A DNA stretch of 64,000 bases from NCBI GenBank assembly GCA_934394435.1, contig CAKRRN010000008.1, positions 5,516 through 69,515 of the forward strand. Reading direction: 5' to 3'. Of the stretch, positions 54,682-63,490 are shown piece by piece. The number at the start of each line of letters is the position of its first letter. Position 1 is the stretch's first letter. Both the position numbers and the translations under genes were made by a program. The DNA comes from an uncultured Bacteroidaceae bacterium. GTDB lineage: Bacteria > Bacteroidota > Bacteroidia > Bacteroidales > Bacteroidaceae. The notes beneath the pieces were generated by a model. The model saw only the letters and a program-made list of their open reading frames with translations, was not told the origin of the DNA and searched no databases.

Positions 54682-56001
54682 TTACTTTATCATGTCACAG
54701 CCCATATAGGGTACAAGTGCTTTAGGTATGCGAATACCCTCCTCTGTCTGATTATTCTCCAGCAGAGCCGCTACAATACGAGGCAGCGCCAAAGCGGAGC
54801 CATTCAGTGTATGCGCTAGCTCTGTTTTCTTGTCGGCAGTACGGCGTACACGGCACTTCAGGCGATTGGCTTGATACGTATCAAAATTGCTTACCGAACT
54901 AACCTCAAGCCAACGCTTCTGAGCCTCAGAATATACCTCGAAGTCATAACAGATACTGCTGGTAAAGCTCATGTCTCCACCGCAAAGACGCAGGATACGG
55001 TACGGCAGTTCCAATTTCTTGAGCAACCCTTCCACGTGTGCAAGCATCTCCTTGTGTGAGGCATCAGAATGCTCAGGAGTGTCTATACGTACGATCTCTA
55101 TCTTGCTAAACTCATGTAAGCGGTTCAAGCCACGCACATCCTTACCATAACTACCTGCCTCACGACGGAAGCATTCAGTATAAGCACAGTTTTTGATGGG
55201 CAGGTCTTTCTCATCGATAATAACATCACGATAGATATTTGTCACAGGCACCTCTGCCGTGGGGATAAGATAGAGATCATCTACTTCACAATGATACATC
55301 TGACCTTCCTTATCAGGCAACTGACCCGTGCCGTAACCACTTGCTTGGTTTACCACCGTAGGAGGCATTATCTCTTCGTAGCCTGCAGCTCTTGCTTCGT
55401 CCAGGAAGAAATTTATAAGCGCGCGCTGGAGTCTTGCCCCTTGTCCGCGATAGACTGGGAAACCAGCACCCGTAATCTTCACCCCTAAATCGAAATCAAT
55501 CAGATTATACTTCTTAGCCAACTCCCAATGAGGCAGACGAGCACTTTCTATCACAGGATTAGCATCCCAATTCCCTACGGTGTCTTTTCCTTCCACACAC
55601 TCCTTGAGCGAGCTTTTCACTACCCAATTATCCTCTGCACCCGTACCTTCTGGAACAATATCGTACGGAATATTGGGAATTGTGCAAAGCAAAGCTACAA
55701 GATTGCGCTCAGCTTCCGACTTCTTGTCTTCCAACTGGCGATTGGTTTCCTTCAGTTTTGCCACCTCTGCCTTCACAGCATCAGCTTCCTCCTTTTTACC
55801 TTGTTTCATCAGTCCACCTATCTCTGCAGCCATCTTCTTGGCTTTTGATAGGTTTTCATCTAATTCTGCCTGAGTCAGGCGACGGGTCTTGTCGAAACTA
55901 ATGACTTCCTCTATTGTCTTGGCAGCATTGGGGAAATGCTTCTTTTCCAGACCACGTACCACGCGGTCTTTCTCTTCGGTAATGAGTTTTAGCGTAAGCA
56001 T
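54682..56001 (-). CDS. serS: seryl-tRNA synthetase
   Basis: A 439-aa class II synthetase. The N-terminal coiled-coil arm (about 30-105) binds tRNA-Ser. Core motifs: motif 2 FRREAGSYGKDVRGLNRLHEF, the TAEVPVTN segment, and motif 3 in NGSALALPRIVAALLENNQT. The length is typical. It heads the group with the FNR-GltD, DUF486 and PD40 genes. Confidence 0.97.
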   Translation of the reverse strand: MLTLKLITEEKDRVVRGLEKKHFPNAAKTIEEVISFDKTRRLTQAELDENLSKAKKMAAEIGGLMKQGKKEEADAVKAEVAKLKETNRQLEDKKSEAERNLVALLCTIPNIPYDIVPEGTGAEDNWVVKSSLKECVEGKDTVGNWDANPVIESARLPHWELAKKYNLIDFDLGVKITGAGFPVYRGQGARLQRALINFFLDEARAAGYEEIMPPTVVNQASGYGTGQLPDKEGQMYHCEVDDLYLIPTAEVPVTNIYRDVIIDEKDLPIKNCAYTECFRREAGSYGKDVRGLNRLHEFSKIEIVRIDTPEHSDASHKEMLAHVEGLLKKLELPYRILRLCGGDMSFTSSICYDFEVYSEAQKRWLEVSSVSNFDTYQANRLKCRVRRTADKKTELAHTLNGSALALPRIVAALLENNQTEEGIRIPKALVPYMGCDMIK

Positions 56002-56036
56002 ATCTTTATGTTATAATTCTTTCATTTTAACAAGCA

Positions 56037-56090
56037 CAAAGTTACTACTATTTCACGAAATAGACAGAACGAGCATACCTAAATTTAGGT
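56037..56090 (-). promoter_or_regulatory. serS promoter with an upstream palindrome
   Basis: The -7 element TAACTTTG (minus) is at 56037-56044, 36 bases before the ATG. A perfect 14-bp palindrome ACCTAAATTTAGGT (56077-56090) lies about 35-45 bases further up and could be an operator. Confidence 0.5.
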
Positions 56091-56095
56091 ATAAA

Positions 56096-56134
56096 CAAAA
56101 AAGGGAGTGCATATGTACTACATACGCACCCCTT
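56096..56134 (-). terminator. intrinsic terminator of the L21-L27 operon
   Basis: A 16-17 bp stem with one bulge and one wobble (56101-56117 with 56119-56134), followed on minus by TTTTTTG. It starts 89 bases after the L27 stop. Confidence 0.7.
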
Positions 56135-56222
56135 TTTTTTACTTTTTTTTCGGCAAAAGTTTCTTACTTCGACTTACCTCGAAGAAAGTCTTCTTGTCTA
56201 CCTATTTTTATACAGATTCAAG

Positions 56223-56486
56223 TTATGCCTCTGCTACAGGTACCACGCTTACTGTGCTACGATCTCTACGACCCTTCTTAAACTCCACAGTACCGTCTAC
56301 CAAAGCATAGAGAGTATCATCCTTACCCATACCAACATTCTGACCAGGATAATGACGAGTACCACGCTGGCGGACAATCACATTACCAGCAATACACTTC
56401 TCACCACCGAATATCTTCACACCGAGTCGCTGTGCTGCAGACTCACGACCGTTCTTAGAACTGCCGACACCTTTTTTATGTGCCAT
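56223..56486 (-). CDS. rpmA: 50S ribosomal protein L27
   Basis: An 87-aa protein with the invariant start MAHKKGVGSSKNGRESAAQR and GGEKCIAGNVIVRQRGT. Placed 25 bases after L21, as in most bacteria. Confidence 0.98.
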   Translation of the reverse strand: MAHKKGVGSSKNGRESAAQRLGVKIFGGEKCIAGNVIVRQRGTRHYPGQNVGMGKDDTLYALVDGTVEFKKGRRDRSTVSVVPVAEA

Positions 56487-56511
56487 TTCTTGTTTCTCCT
56501 CAGTTTAATTG

Positions 56512-56829
56512 TTAAGCGATAACTTCCTTGATAGTCAACTCAGTAAACTGCTGACGATGACCGTTCAACTTACGATAGCCCTTACGACGCTTCTTGTGGA
56601 ACACCAGTACCTTGTCACCCTTTACCAGAGTTGACTTCACCTCTGCCACCACTTTAGCACCCTCCACAGTGGGAGCACCCACGGTGATGTTGCCATCCTT
56701 GTCTACCAACAACACTTTCTCAAACTCAACAGTCTGACCAGCCTCTGCAGTTGCCATGTGATGCACGAACAACTTCTTTCCAGCCTCTGCCTTGAACTGC
56801 TGACCGTTAATCTCTACGATTGCGTACAT
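56512..56829 (-). CDS. rplU: 50S ribosomal protein L21
   Basis: A 105-aa protein with YAIVEINGQQFKAEAGKKLF at the start and VFHKKRRKGYRKLNGHRQQF near the end, as in the family. A consensus promoter is upstream and L27 follows. Confidence 0.98.
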   Translation of the reverse strand: MYAIVEINGQQFKAEAGKKLFVHHMATAEAGQTVEFEKVLLVDKDGNITVGAPTVEGAKVVAEVKSTLVKGDKVLVFHKKRRKGYRKLNGHRQQFTELTIKEVIA

Positions 56830-56915
56830 TTTTTATTATTATTAAACGGGTTTTGACCGCAGGGCGAAGCCAACTCGTGGCTCACTTTTATAGCCTGTGC
56901 GGCATAATTCGGCTG

Positions 56916-56946
56916 CAAAAGTACAACTTTCTGCCTAAACGAGCAA
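56916..56946 (-). promoter_or_regulatory. consensus promoter of the L21-L27 operon
   Basis: On minus: TTG (56944-56946), 20 bases, TACTTTTG (56916-56923). An 86-base leader follows. Confidence 0.75.
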
Positions 56947-57021
56947 AATTTTCTTTCTCTTTTTTACATTTACAATCGAAAGCGGTTCTGACATATTATC
57001 GTGTCATACTATAGCCACACA

Positions 57022-58425
57022 TTATTTTCTCATCCATCGGTCCGTACGGAAACGAAGCAAAAAGATGATGCCACGAAAAGTGAGTTCCACAGCCATGGCT
57101 ATCCACACACCCTGCAATCCCATACTGCCAGCCAACAAAGAGGCAAGAACAATACGCACCACCCATATACTGCCCAAATTCATAGTGCAAGGAACCAGCG
57201 TGTCTCCTGCACCCACAAATACACCATAGCATACAATGCTGGCAGCAAACATAGGCTCTGCAAAAGCTTCGATACGAAGAACGCTTACCGTCAATCCTCT
57301 CACAGCCTCATCTGGAGTCATCAGAGTCATTAGCGCAGGTGAGAACACATACATCACAATCGCCATAAAGGTCATAACGGCTATTCCCATACCAACGCTT
57401 ATACGTCCGAAACTACGTGCTAAACGAAGTCTCTTGGCTCCCAAACTCTGCCCCACAAGAGCTGTAGCCGCATCCGAAATGCCATAGCCTGGCATGTAAC
57501 AGAGCGCCTCTACCGTGATGCCAAAACTATTGGCGGCAATGGCAATCGTACCGAGTGGGGCAACGATAATAGTACTCACTATCTGGGCACCACACAGCAC
57601 TACATGCTCAACTGCAAGAGGGAAAGCTATGCGCAGGGCTTTTGCAAGCGTCTGCCCTTGTGGGCGAAACGTACCTGTATCTTGACACAGATTGAGTTCA
57701 CGACTGCGCACACAAACAAACCAACACATGGCAAGCGAGCAAACCACAAAAGCCAGCAGAGTGCCCAACCCTGCTCCCACTACCCCAAGACCTGCACCAG
57801 GAATAACAATCCCGCACACCTCTCGAGTTGGAAAAATAAGAAAGAGATTGAAAACAACATCAAGCAGACACATGAGGATGTTCAAGAAACTGGGCACATG
57901 CATATTTCCGCTACAGCGAAGCATTCCGCTACAGAGCGAATTCAGTTGGGAAAACGGAATTCCAAGACTGAAGATCAAGAAATACATTGATGCATCGTGA
58001 CATATTTCCTCTCCTCCACCCAACCAATGCGGAAGATACGAACTGATGGCAACACCGATAGCACTAAGCGTAAGAGCGAAAAAGAGGCAAGAGATAAAAC
58101 TCTGCCGCAACACGTGACGAGCCTCTGCCATTTCACCTGCTCCTATCCTATGTGCCACCTGGACGTAGAAACCCACGCTGGCAGAAGAACACAGACTACC
58201 AAAGAGCCAGAGCGTAGTACTCACCAGTCCAATGCTGGCACTCGCCTTGGCACCAAGGCTACCCACCATGCTGGCATCTATGTACTGCATGAGAATATGT
58301 ACCAGCTGAGCCATCATGCTGGGCAAACTGAGCAAAGCCGCCAGCATAAGCTGATGGCTTCCCGTCATCTTCTCACCATTACGAATACGAGCGAGAAGCG
58401 AATCCTTATATTGAGTATAACTCAT
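57022..58425 (-). CDS. MATE-family efflux transporter
   Basis: A 467-aa polytopic membrane protein with twelve hydrophobic segments and the MATE-like VHILMQYIDASMVGSLGAKA and VAHRIGAGEMAEARHVLRQS. It overlaps the end of the PatB-like aminotransferase gene by 4 bases, so it is coupled and may export a product of that pathway. Unlike the MATE protein at 38374-39756 in sequence. Confidence 0.9.
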   Translation of the reverse strand: MSYTQYKDSLLARIRNGEKMTGSHQLMLAALLSLPSMMAQLVHILMQYIDASMVGSLGAKASASIGLVSTTLWLFGSLCSSASVGFYVQVAHRIGAGEMAEARHVLRQSFISCLFFALTLSAIGVAISSYLPHWLGGGEEICHDASMYFLIFSLGIPFSQLNSLCSGMLRCSGNMHVPSFLNILMCLLDVVFNLFLIFPTREVCGIVIPGAGLGVVGAGLGTLLAFVVCSLAMCWFVCVRSRELNLCQDTGTFRPQGQTLAKALRIAFPLAVEHVVLCGAQIVSTIIVAPLGTIAIAANSFGITVEALCYMPGYGISDAATALVGQSLGAKRLRLARSFGRISVGMGIAVMTFMAIVMYVFSPALMTLMTPDEAVRGLTVSVLRIEAFAEPMFAASIVCYGVFVGAGDTLVPCTMNLGSIWVVRIVLASLLAGSMGLQGVWIAMAVELTFRGIIFLLRFRTDRWMRK

Positions 58426-59660
58426 GCCAGACTATTCACATACGTCTCAATGCGCAAGGCTGCCTGCATAAGTCTGGCCCTCTGCGTAGCCAGGTTTATA
58501 CGCACGAAGCCTTCGCCACCCTTTCCATAATGAGAACCAGGAGCAAGGCGCACACTCTGCTGCTTTATCAACAGTTGACAAAACTCTTCATCGTTCATGC
58601 TACACGCGCGCACATCCACCCACATAAGATAGGTGGCTTCTAAAGGCATGATACGCAACGATGGACAATGTTCACCAAGGTACGTAGCCAGAGCTTGGTA
58701 GTTGCCCCATAAATAATGGCAAAGCTCATTGAGCCATTCCTCGCCGCAGGTATAAGCTGCCTCTGTGGCCACCAGACCAAAAGGATTCACATCACACACC
58801 TCATGGATATTGACAGCACGATCTATGCGACCACGAACCTCCTCATTGGCACATACAATTTGGGCATTTTGCAAGCCTGCCATGTTAAACGCCTTGCTGG
58901 CACTCGTACAGACACAAGCATGCCGAAGAATAGGATGGTCGAGCGCATAAAGCGAAAGAAAGGTCTGCCCAGGCATAGTAAGCTCACAATGTATTTCATC
59001 TGATACAAGAAACACATTGTTTCTGAGACATATATCCGCAATCTTCTCAAGCTCTGTTTTACTCCACACTCTGCCTGTCGGGTTATGAGGTGAGCAGAGC
59101 AACATCACACTCACATCTGGTTTACAGGCACGCTGTTCCAAGTCCACGAAATCAATCACATACCTGCCATCTTCTCCCACTTGCAACTGGCTTTCCTCTG
59201 CCCTACAACCCAAATTACGTATACTGCTATAGAAACAGTTATACACCGGTGAGAGGGTCAGCACTCCATCGCCCGGATGAGTCATCGCCCTCAGAATAGC
59301 ACTTATGGCTGGTACGACACCAGGAACCACAATCATCCAGTTTCGTTCATAATGTACCTTGTGCCTGTTCTTATGCCACCGAACGATACTTTCATAATAA
59401 GAGTCTGTGGGAACAGCATAACCGAACACCCCATGCTCAAGCCGTTTGGCAAGGGCTTCGCGCACACAGGGTGCTGCCTGGAAATCCATATCTGCCACCC
59501 ACAAGGGATAATCGCTACAGGGCTCATCATCCCACTTCATACAGCCAGACCCTCTGCGGTCAACAGGGATATCGAACAGACAAGACGCACATTCTGCTCC
59601 AGACTGAGCCTTGAGAGCAGCTAAAGAAGAAGAAAAGGTATCAGAGCACACGTTTTCCAT
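58422..59660 (-). CDS. MalY/PatB-type PLP C-S lyase / aminotransferase
   Basis: A 412-aa fold-type I PLP enzyme. The PLP lysine is in CTSASKAFNMAGLQNA; other family motifs are PLWVADMDFQAAP and LCSPHNPTGRVWSK. MalY/PatB enzymes cleave cystathionine or cysteine conjugates. The frame extends to 59705; the ATG 59660 is preferred because it leaves a small overlap (20 bases) with the DUF3737 gene upstream. Confidence 0.88.
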   Translation of the reverse strand: MENVCSDTFSSSLAALKAQSGAECASCLFDIPVDRRGSGCMKWDDEPCSDYPLWVADMDFQAAPCVREALAKRLEHGVFGYAVPTDSYYESIVRWHKNRHKVHYERNWMIVVPGVVPAISAILRAMTHPGDGVLTLSPVYNCFYSSIRNLGCRAEESQLQVGEDGRYVIDFVDLEQRACKPDVSVMLLCSPHNPTGRVWSKTELEKIADICLRNNVFLVSDEIHCELTMPGQTFLSLYALDHPILRHACVCTSASKAFNMAGLQNAQIVCANEEVRGRIDRAVNIHEVCDVNPFGLVATEAAYTCGEEWLNELCHYLWGNYQALATYLGEHCPSLRIMPLEATYLMWVDVRACSMNDEEFCQLLIKQQSVRLAPGSHYGKGGEGFVRINLATQRARLMQAALRIETYVNSLA

Positions 59661-60507
59661 CCACAATAATTTGACAATCTGCAGGCTTACGTTGGTTTTC
59701 ATCAATTATCAGTTCACCTACGCTCTCCACAGCAATATACCCACTTGTCGGATTCTTGATGCTGGGCACATACCCCTTGATGGTTGCTTTTATAGTACTA
59801 TACTCAAAAGCCAAAACAGCATCCTCACCGATAGTGCAATCCTCCATATAGAGATTCTCACAATAGCATAGAGGTTGTTCGCCTGTAATATGACAACGTA
59901 TAAGACGGAGATTACGGCTGTACCAAGCCAGATATTCGCCATTGATGACACTATCCTCCACGGTCACATTCTCGCTATCCCACAAAGCGTCTTTTGAGTT
60001 GAGCACACTATTGCGGATAGTGACTCCACGGCTATACTGAAAGGCATAATTACCCTCCTGATGATAATTTTCCAACAGCACATCATCGGTGTGCATGCCC
60101 AGATAGTCGGCATTGTCGGCACGTGAATCCCTAATGACAACACCCTTACAATCCCAAAGGGTTTCTTTCGCATCGCTAAACTGACAACGCTCTACCGTAA
60201 CCCCATTCATGCGACGAAACATCTTGGGAGCATCCACCTGACAGTCCACCATATGTACATCGCTACTATACCAGAGCGAACTGCGTGCACCTGGCATAAA
60301 GAGGCTGTTGCGCACGTCGAACCGACGGCATTCCCAAAAGACATATTTGCCATCGAAGGTACATCCCTCAGCCTCTATGTTTCCTGATTCCTTGATAGAA
60401 GACTCACCCGTATGTATAGTTACATGCTCAAGACGTGCATCATGCAACCTGTAAAGGGGTCGCTCCCCCCAGTATTCTTTGTCTTTTATTAAAGTTTTCT
60501 GTGACAT
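59641..60507 (-). CDS. DUF3737 right-handed beta-helix protein
   Basis: A 288-aa protein made of repeated beta-helix turns (for example VTVERCQFSDAKETLWDCKG and similar rungs each about 20 residues). DUF3737 members are cytoplasmic and of unknown function. It is first in an operon with the PatB-like lyase and a MATE transporter. Confidence 0.85.
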   Translation of the reverse strand: MSQKTLIKDKEYWGERPLYRLHDARLEHVTIHTGESSIKESGNIEAEGCTFDGKYVFWECRRFDVRNSLFMPGARSSLWYSSDVHMVDCQVDAPKMFRRMNGVTVERCQFSDAKETLWDCKGVVIRDSRADNADYLGMHTDDVLLENYHQEGNYAFQYSRGVTIRNSVLNSKDALWDSENVTVEDSVINGEYLAWYSRNLRLIRCHITGEQPLCYCENLYMEDCTIGEDAVLAFEYSTIKATIKGYVPSIKNPTSGYIAVESVGELIIDENQRKPADCQIIVDGKRVL

Positions 60508-60683
60508 TTACAATCTCTCTTACTTAATATTTCGTTAGATTACATCCATACAACATTCTCCGTCACTCACCAAGGCGCACAAAAACGTATGTGTAACGAA
60601 TGTATTATCGCCACACACCACGCAATTCATTCCACCATTACCTTGGAGGTAGAAGGAGACAGAAGCCCTTCTCCCCCTTACCT

Positions 60684-61091
60684 CTACTTCAACTTGTCGT
60701 TGCAGAGTCTAATAGCCTGATAAGCTTGAGGCGTTGTGAGCACAGTCTTAAATTTCGCATAATAACGAGTGCGCACCTCCAGTTCGCCCGACTCCTGCTT
60801 CTGTTTGCTCTGAAACAGTTCGTCACATTGCTGCGCCGTGAGCTTTCCCGTTTCCTCAGCCTTCTGATACTTTTCCCTCAAAGCTTTTCGGGGAGCTTTC
60901 ACACGCGCAATCTCTTGATAATACTGGACAAGCAGAGGACGAAACTTGGCTACAGCCTCCTTGCTGAGGGAGAGATTCTTGAGCACATAGGCTATATGTG
61001 CATCCTGTTTGCCAGCACCACACACATCTGTGGGAGCAGCCATGAACATCATGCAGAATAAACTGCAAGCAATTAGAAACTTGTGTGTCAT
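60684..61091 (-). CDS. small secreted helical protein of unknown function
   Basis: A 135-aa protein with signal peptide (MTHKFLIACSLFCMMFMAAP) and a charged alpha-helical remainder (LSLSKEAVAKFRPLLVQYYQ). It resembles Spy/CpxP-type LTXXQ proteins in feel, without the exact motif. Gene stands alone. Confidence 0.7.
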   Translation of the reverse strand: MTHKFLIACSLFCMMFMAAPTDVCGAGKQDAHIAYVLKNLSLSKEAVAKFRPLLVQYYQEIARVKAPRKALREKYQKAEETGKLTAQQCDELFQSKQKQESGELEVRTRYYAKFKTVLTTPQAYQAIRLCNDKLK

Positions 61092-61183
61092 CGTCTCAAC
61101 ATTTTTAATGTTTGTGTAAAAGGATTAAGCAACCGAACGCTAATAGGGAGTTATTCCACTACCCTAAATACGTTCAACAACTG

Positions 61184-61212
61184 CAAAGATAAGGCTTTTC
61201 CCGTTGTAACAA
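61184..61212 (-). promoter_or_regulatory. promoter of the small secreted protein gene
   Basis: TATCTTTG on minus at 61184-61191, with TTG about 18 bases upstream. It gives a leader of about 90 bases. Confidence 0.55.
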
Positions 61213-61301
61213 AGTACACATTTGACGAGAATTATTACCATTATTACATCTTTTCACGTTTCTGTTTATATGTCATCTGATGGAATAATGTTCAATTTCA
61301 C

Positions 61302-61332
61302 TTGTTCAATTGTTCCTTTTGTAATATCTTTG
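61302..61332 (+). promoter_or_regulatory. promoter of the AraC-type regulator
   Basis: TTG at 61302-61304, 20 bases, TATCTTTG at 61325-61332: complete consensus. The start codon is 36 bases down. Confidence 0.7.
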
Positions 61333-61367
61333 CACATAACAAAATATATAAAATCAAAACGACCGTA

Positions 61368-62306
61368 ATGCAAGACTCTACAAAAATAGAAGAACTCAGT
61401 TTGGAAGACATAAAGGAGAAATACCACCTCACAGAAGAAGACTACACGAATGGAGTCGCTTATGGCAACAACATGGTTGTGTCTCACAACGTATGTCCCA
61501 GCGAAATTACTTACAAAAATAACTTCTCAAGCCCCATACGTCCCCAGTTCTCCATTATTTTTCTATGTACAAAGGACAACACACTCATACGTTGCAACTC
61601 CATCGAATGCCGCATACAGGTCAACACTCTATTTGTGTGCAAACCAGGTAGCGTGATACAATTCATAGATGGAAATCTGGAGCAGGTAAGTGTCATATGC
61701 TCATCAGAAAAGCCAGATGGTGTGATGAGTCTTTCCCTGCAAAAACTGTTGCCACACTACACAGAACTGGAAGCTCTGACAGTCTTAAAACTGAGTGCAC
61801 ACGAGACCAAACGACTAAACACAATGATAGGATTCCTGTCCGATGCCATCAAGGCTGACCACGATCTGCTCTTCTATCACGAGTCTGTCAAGGCACAAGC
61901 CTCTGCTTTGATATTCAACATACTCAACTTATTCTGCTCTGGACTCGATCTGAATAAATCCATCCAGCATACTGCACACTATCGCCAGCAGGACTACGTA
62001 AGGCAGTTTATGTCGCTCCTGAGTCTGCACTTCCGTCAGCAACGCAGAGTGACCTTCTATTCTGACCAAATGCACATCACGCCCAAATACTTAGGGACAA
62101 TAGTGACGCAACAGACTGGGCGGACAGTTTCAGACTGGATAGACCACTTCGTAGTGTCAGAGGCAAAGGTGCTACTGGGCAGTTCGAGTCTCACCATACA
62201 GGAGATTACCTACAAACTGAACTTCCCCAACCAGAGCTTCTTCTGCAAATACTTCAAAGCCCACACGGGGCTAACCCCTTCTGAATTCCGTAGTCAAAAC
62301 AAATAA
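61368..62306 (+). CDS. AraC-family transcriptional regulator
   Basis: A 312-aa protein. The N-terminal 190 residues are a cupin-like ligand-binding half and the C-terminal 100 carry two HTH motifs (MHITPKYLGTIVTQQTGRTV and IQEITYKLNFPNQSFFCKYF). The frame is open from 61302, but this overlaps the promoter, so ATG 61368 is chosen. The GNAT acetyltransferase gene follows after 15 bases. Confidence 0.9.
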   Translation: MQDSTKIEELSLEDIKEKYHLTEEDYTNGVAYGNNMVVSHNVCPSEITYKNNFSSPIRPQFSIIFLCTKDNTLIRCNSIECRIQVNTLFVCKPGSVIQFIDGNLEQVSVICSSEKPDGVMSLSLQKLLPHYTELEALTVLKLSAHETKRLNTMIGFLSDAIKADHDLLFYHESVKAQASALIFNILNLFCSGLDLNKSIQHTAHYRQQDYVRQFMSLLSLHFRQQRRVTFYSDQMHITPKYLGTIVTQQTGRTVSDWIDHFVVSEAKVLLGSSSLTIQEITYKLNFPNQSFFCKYFKAHTGLTPSEFRSQNK

Positions 62307-62321
62307 GATGAGGAAACAGTC

Positions 62322-62780
62322 ATGGAAATCCAGTTCTCAGAAATAACAAAATACAATCAGGTTAGCGTTACTGAGATAAACAGACTGCTCTGCCAACTGT
62401 CTCCACACGCCACTCCCATAAGCGAGAAGCAGATGAAAGAAATCATCTCCGCACCAAACAGCCACATGTTCGTCTTGCTCGAAGGAGAAAAAGTCATAGG
62501 CATGGTCACCATAGGCACCTATCAGACACCCACAGGCAGAAAAGCCTGGATAGAGGATGTCGTAGTAGACGAAATATACAGAGGGCACGGATATGGAAGG
62601 ATTATAATAGAGAGAGCAATCCTTTTTATCAACCAATCCAGAGAGACCACCCTTATGCTTACCTCGAGACCAGAGAGAGAGGCTGCAAACAAGTTGTATC
62701 AGAGCATGGGATTCACACGGAAACAGACCAACGTATACAAAATGGAATTAGGTAAGCATAAGATCAGTCAGCGTTCTTAG
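62322..62780 (+). CDS. GNAT-family N-acetyltransferase
   Basis: A 152-aa acetyl-CoA-dependent acetyltransferase. Motif A reads WIEDVVVDEIYRGHGYGRII, with the R/Q-x-x-G-x-G/A loop RGHGYG; the last strand ends in GFTRKQTNVYKMEL. A GATGAGGA ribosome-binding stretch is just upstream. The substrate is unknown. It is cotranscribed with the AraC gene. Confidence 0.88.
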   Translation: MEIQFSEITKYNQVSVTEINRLLCQLSPHATPISEKQMKEIISAPNSHMFVLLEGEKVIGMVTIGTYQTPTGRKAWIEDVVVDEIYRGHGYGRIIIERAILFINQSRETTLMLTSRPEREAANKLYQSMGFTRKQTNVYKMELGKHKISQRS

Positions 62781-62848
62781 TCACCTTTCTGTATTGGCAA
62801 AGCTCTTGAAAAGGCTAATGAGAAGAGAAAAGGCTTCGGAGAGAGAAA

Positions 62849-63043
62849 TTATGAGATTTCTAATGACCGATTGGGGTTTATGATTTCCAAAACAGACGAT
62901 AGAGAAAGCCTTATTCCGCCATGTGGATAAAATGGGCTTAACTTGATTAAGTCATCTTGGGCATGGCTGGTCACATCCGCAATGATTGCATCAGGATGCT
63001 GCCTCAATATGCTTTCGTATTTTTTTACGCTTAGTATCACCAT
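62849..63043 (-). pseudogene. truncated gene disrupted by a MITE end
   Basis: ATG 63043 begins MVILSVKKYESILRQHPDAI, with normal protein-like content until HGGI, about 45 codons in. The rest is encoded partly by the MITE end and runs into a stop at 62849. I do not recognise the family with certainty. It looks like the 5' third of a larger protein. Confidence 0.45.
62859..62878. repeat. solitary MITE terminal repeat
   Basis: TCTAATGACCGATTGGGGTT matches the common 20-mer end with one difference. No partner end within the window's edge region is seen. It forms the 3' edge of the truncated gene next to it. Confidence 0.65.
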
Positions 63044-63111
63044 CTGAAAATTTTGTCTCCATAGCAAGAGATTAACTCTTGTTTTATATTGTTGGGAAAA
63101 TTGCAATCAAA

Positions 63112-63317
63112 AAAGGCGCTGTCTCCAATACTCGTCACACCATTTGGAAAGACGATTTTTTCAAAGAATTACAGTTCTCAAAGGCGCAACCTCCAATACT
63201 TGTCACACTATTCGGAATGATGACTTTTGCCAAAGATTCACACTCAGAAAAGGCTCCGACTCCAATACTTGTCACACTATTGGGAATGACGATTTCTGCC
63301 AAAGACTTACACCACGA
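63112..63317. repeat. 68-bp tandem repeat, three diverged copies
   Basis: Units begin at about 63112, 63180 and 63249. The core CCAATACTTGTCACACTATT is shared, and the rest is also similar (CCAAAGA.TTACA). All parts of the unit are conserved, so it is a tandem repeat and not a repeat-spacer array. Confidence 0.75.
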
Positions 63318-63490
63318 GTATCTATTATTAGTTGATTATCAGTATTATACGCTCTAAACGGTAGAAAAGTGACAATATGGATTCTATATAGATACGAAAT
63401 GCTTAAAATTTAACGTATTTAACTTTCTATTACACCGAATTTACAAAAACGGGGTGCTATGGGGTGATTAGTAGTCATCCCATATGTCGA

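Noticed and set aside
63112..63317. Possible CRISPR array because of a repeated 20-35 bp core
   Set aside because: The supposed spacers are also similar to each other, there are only three units and no cas gene is in the window.
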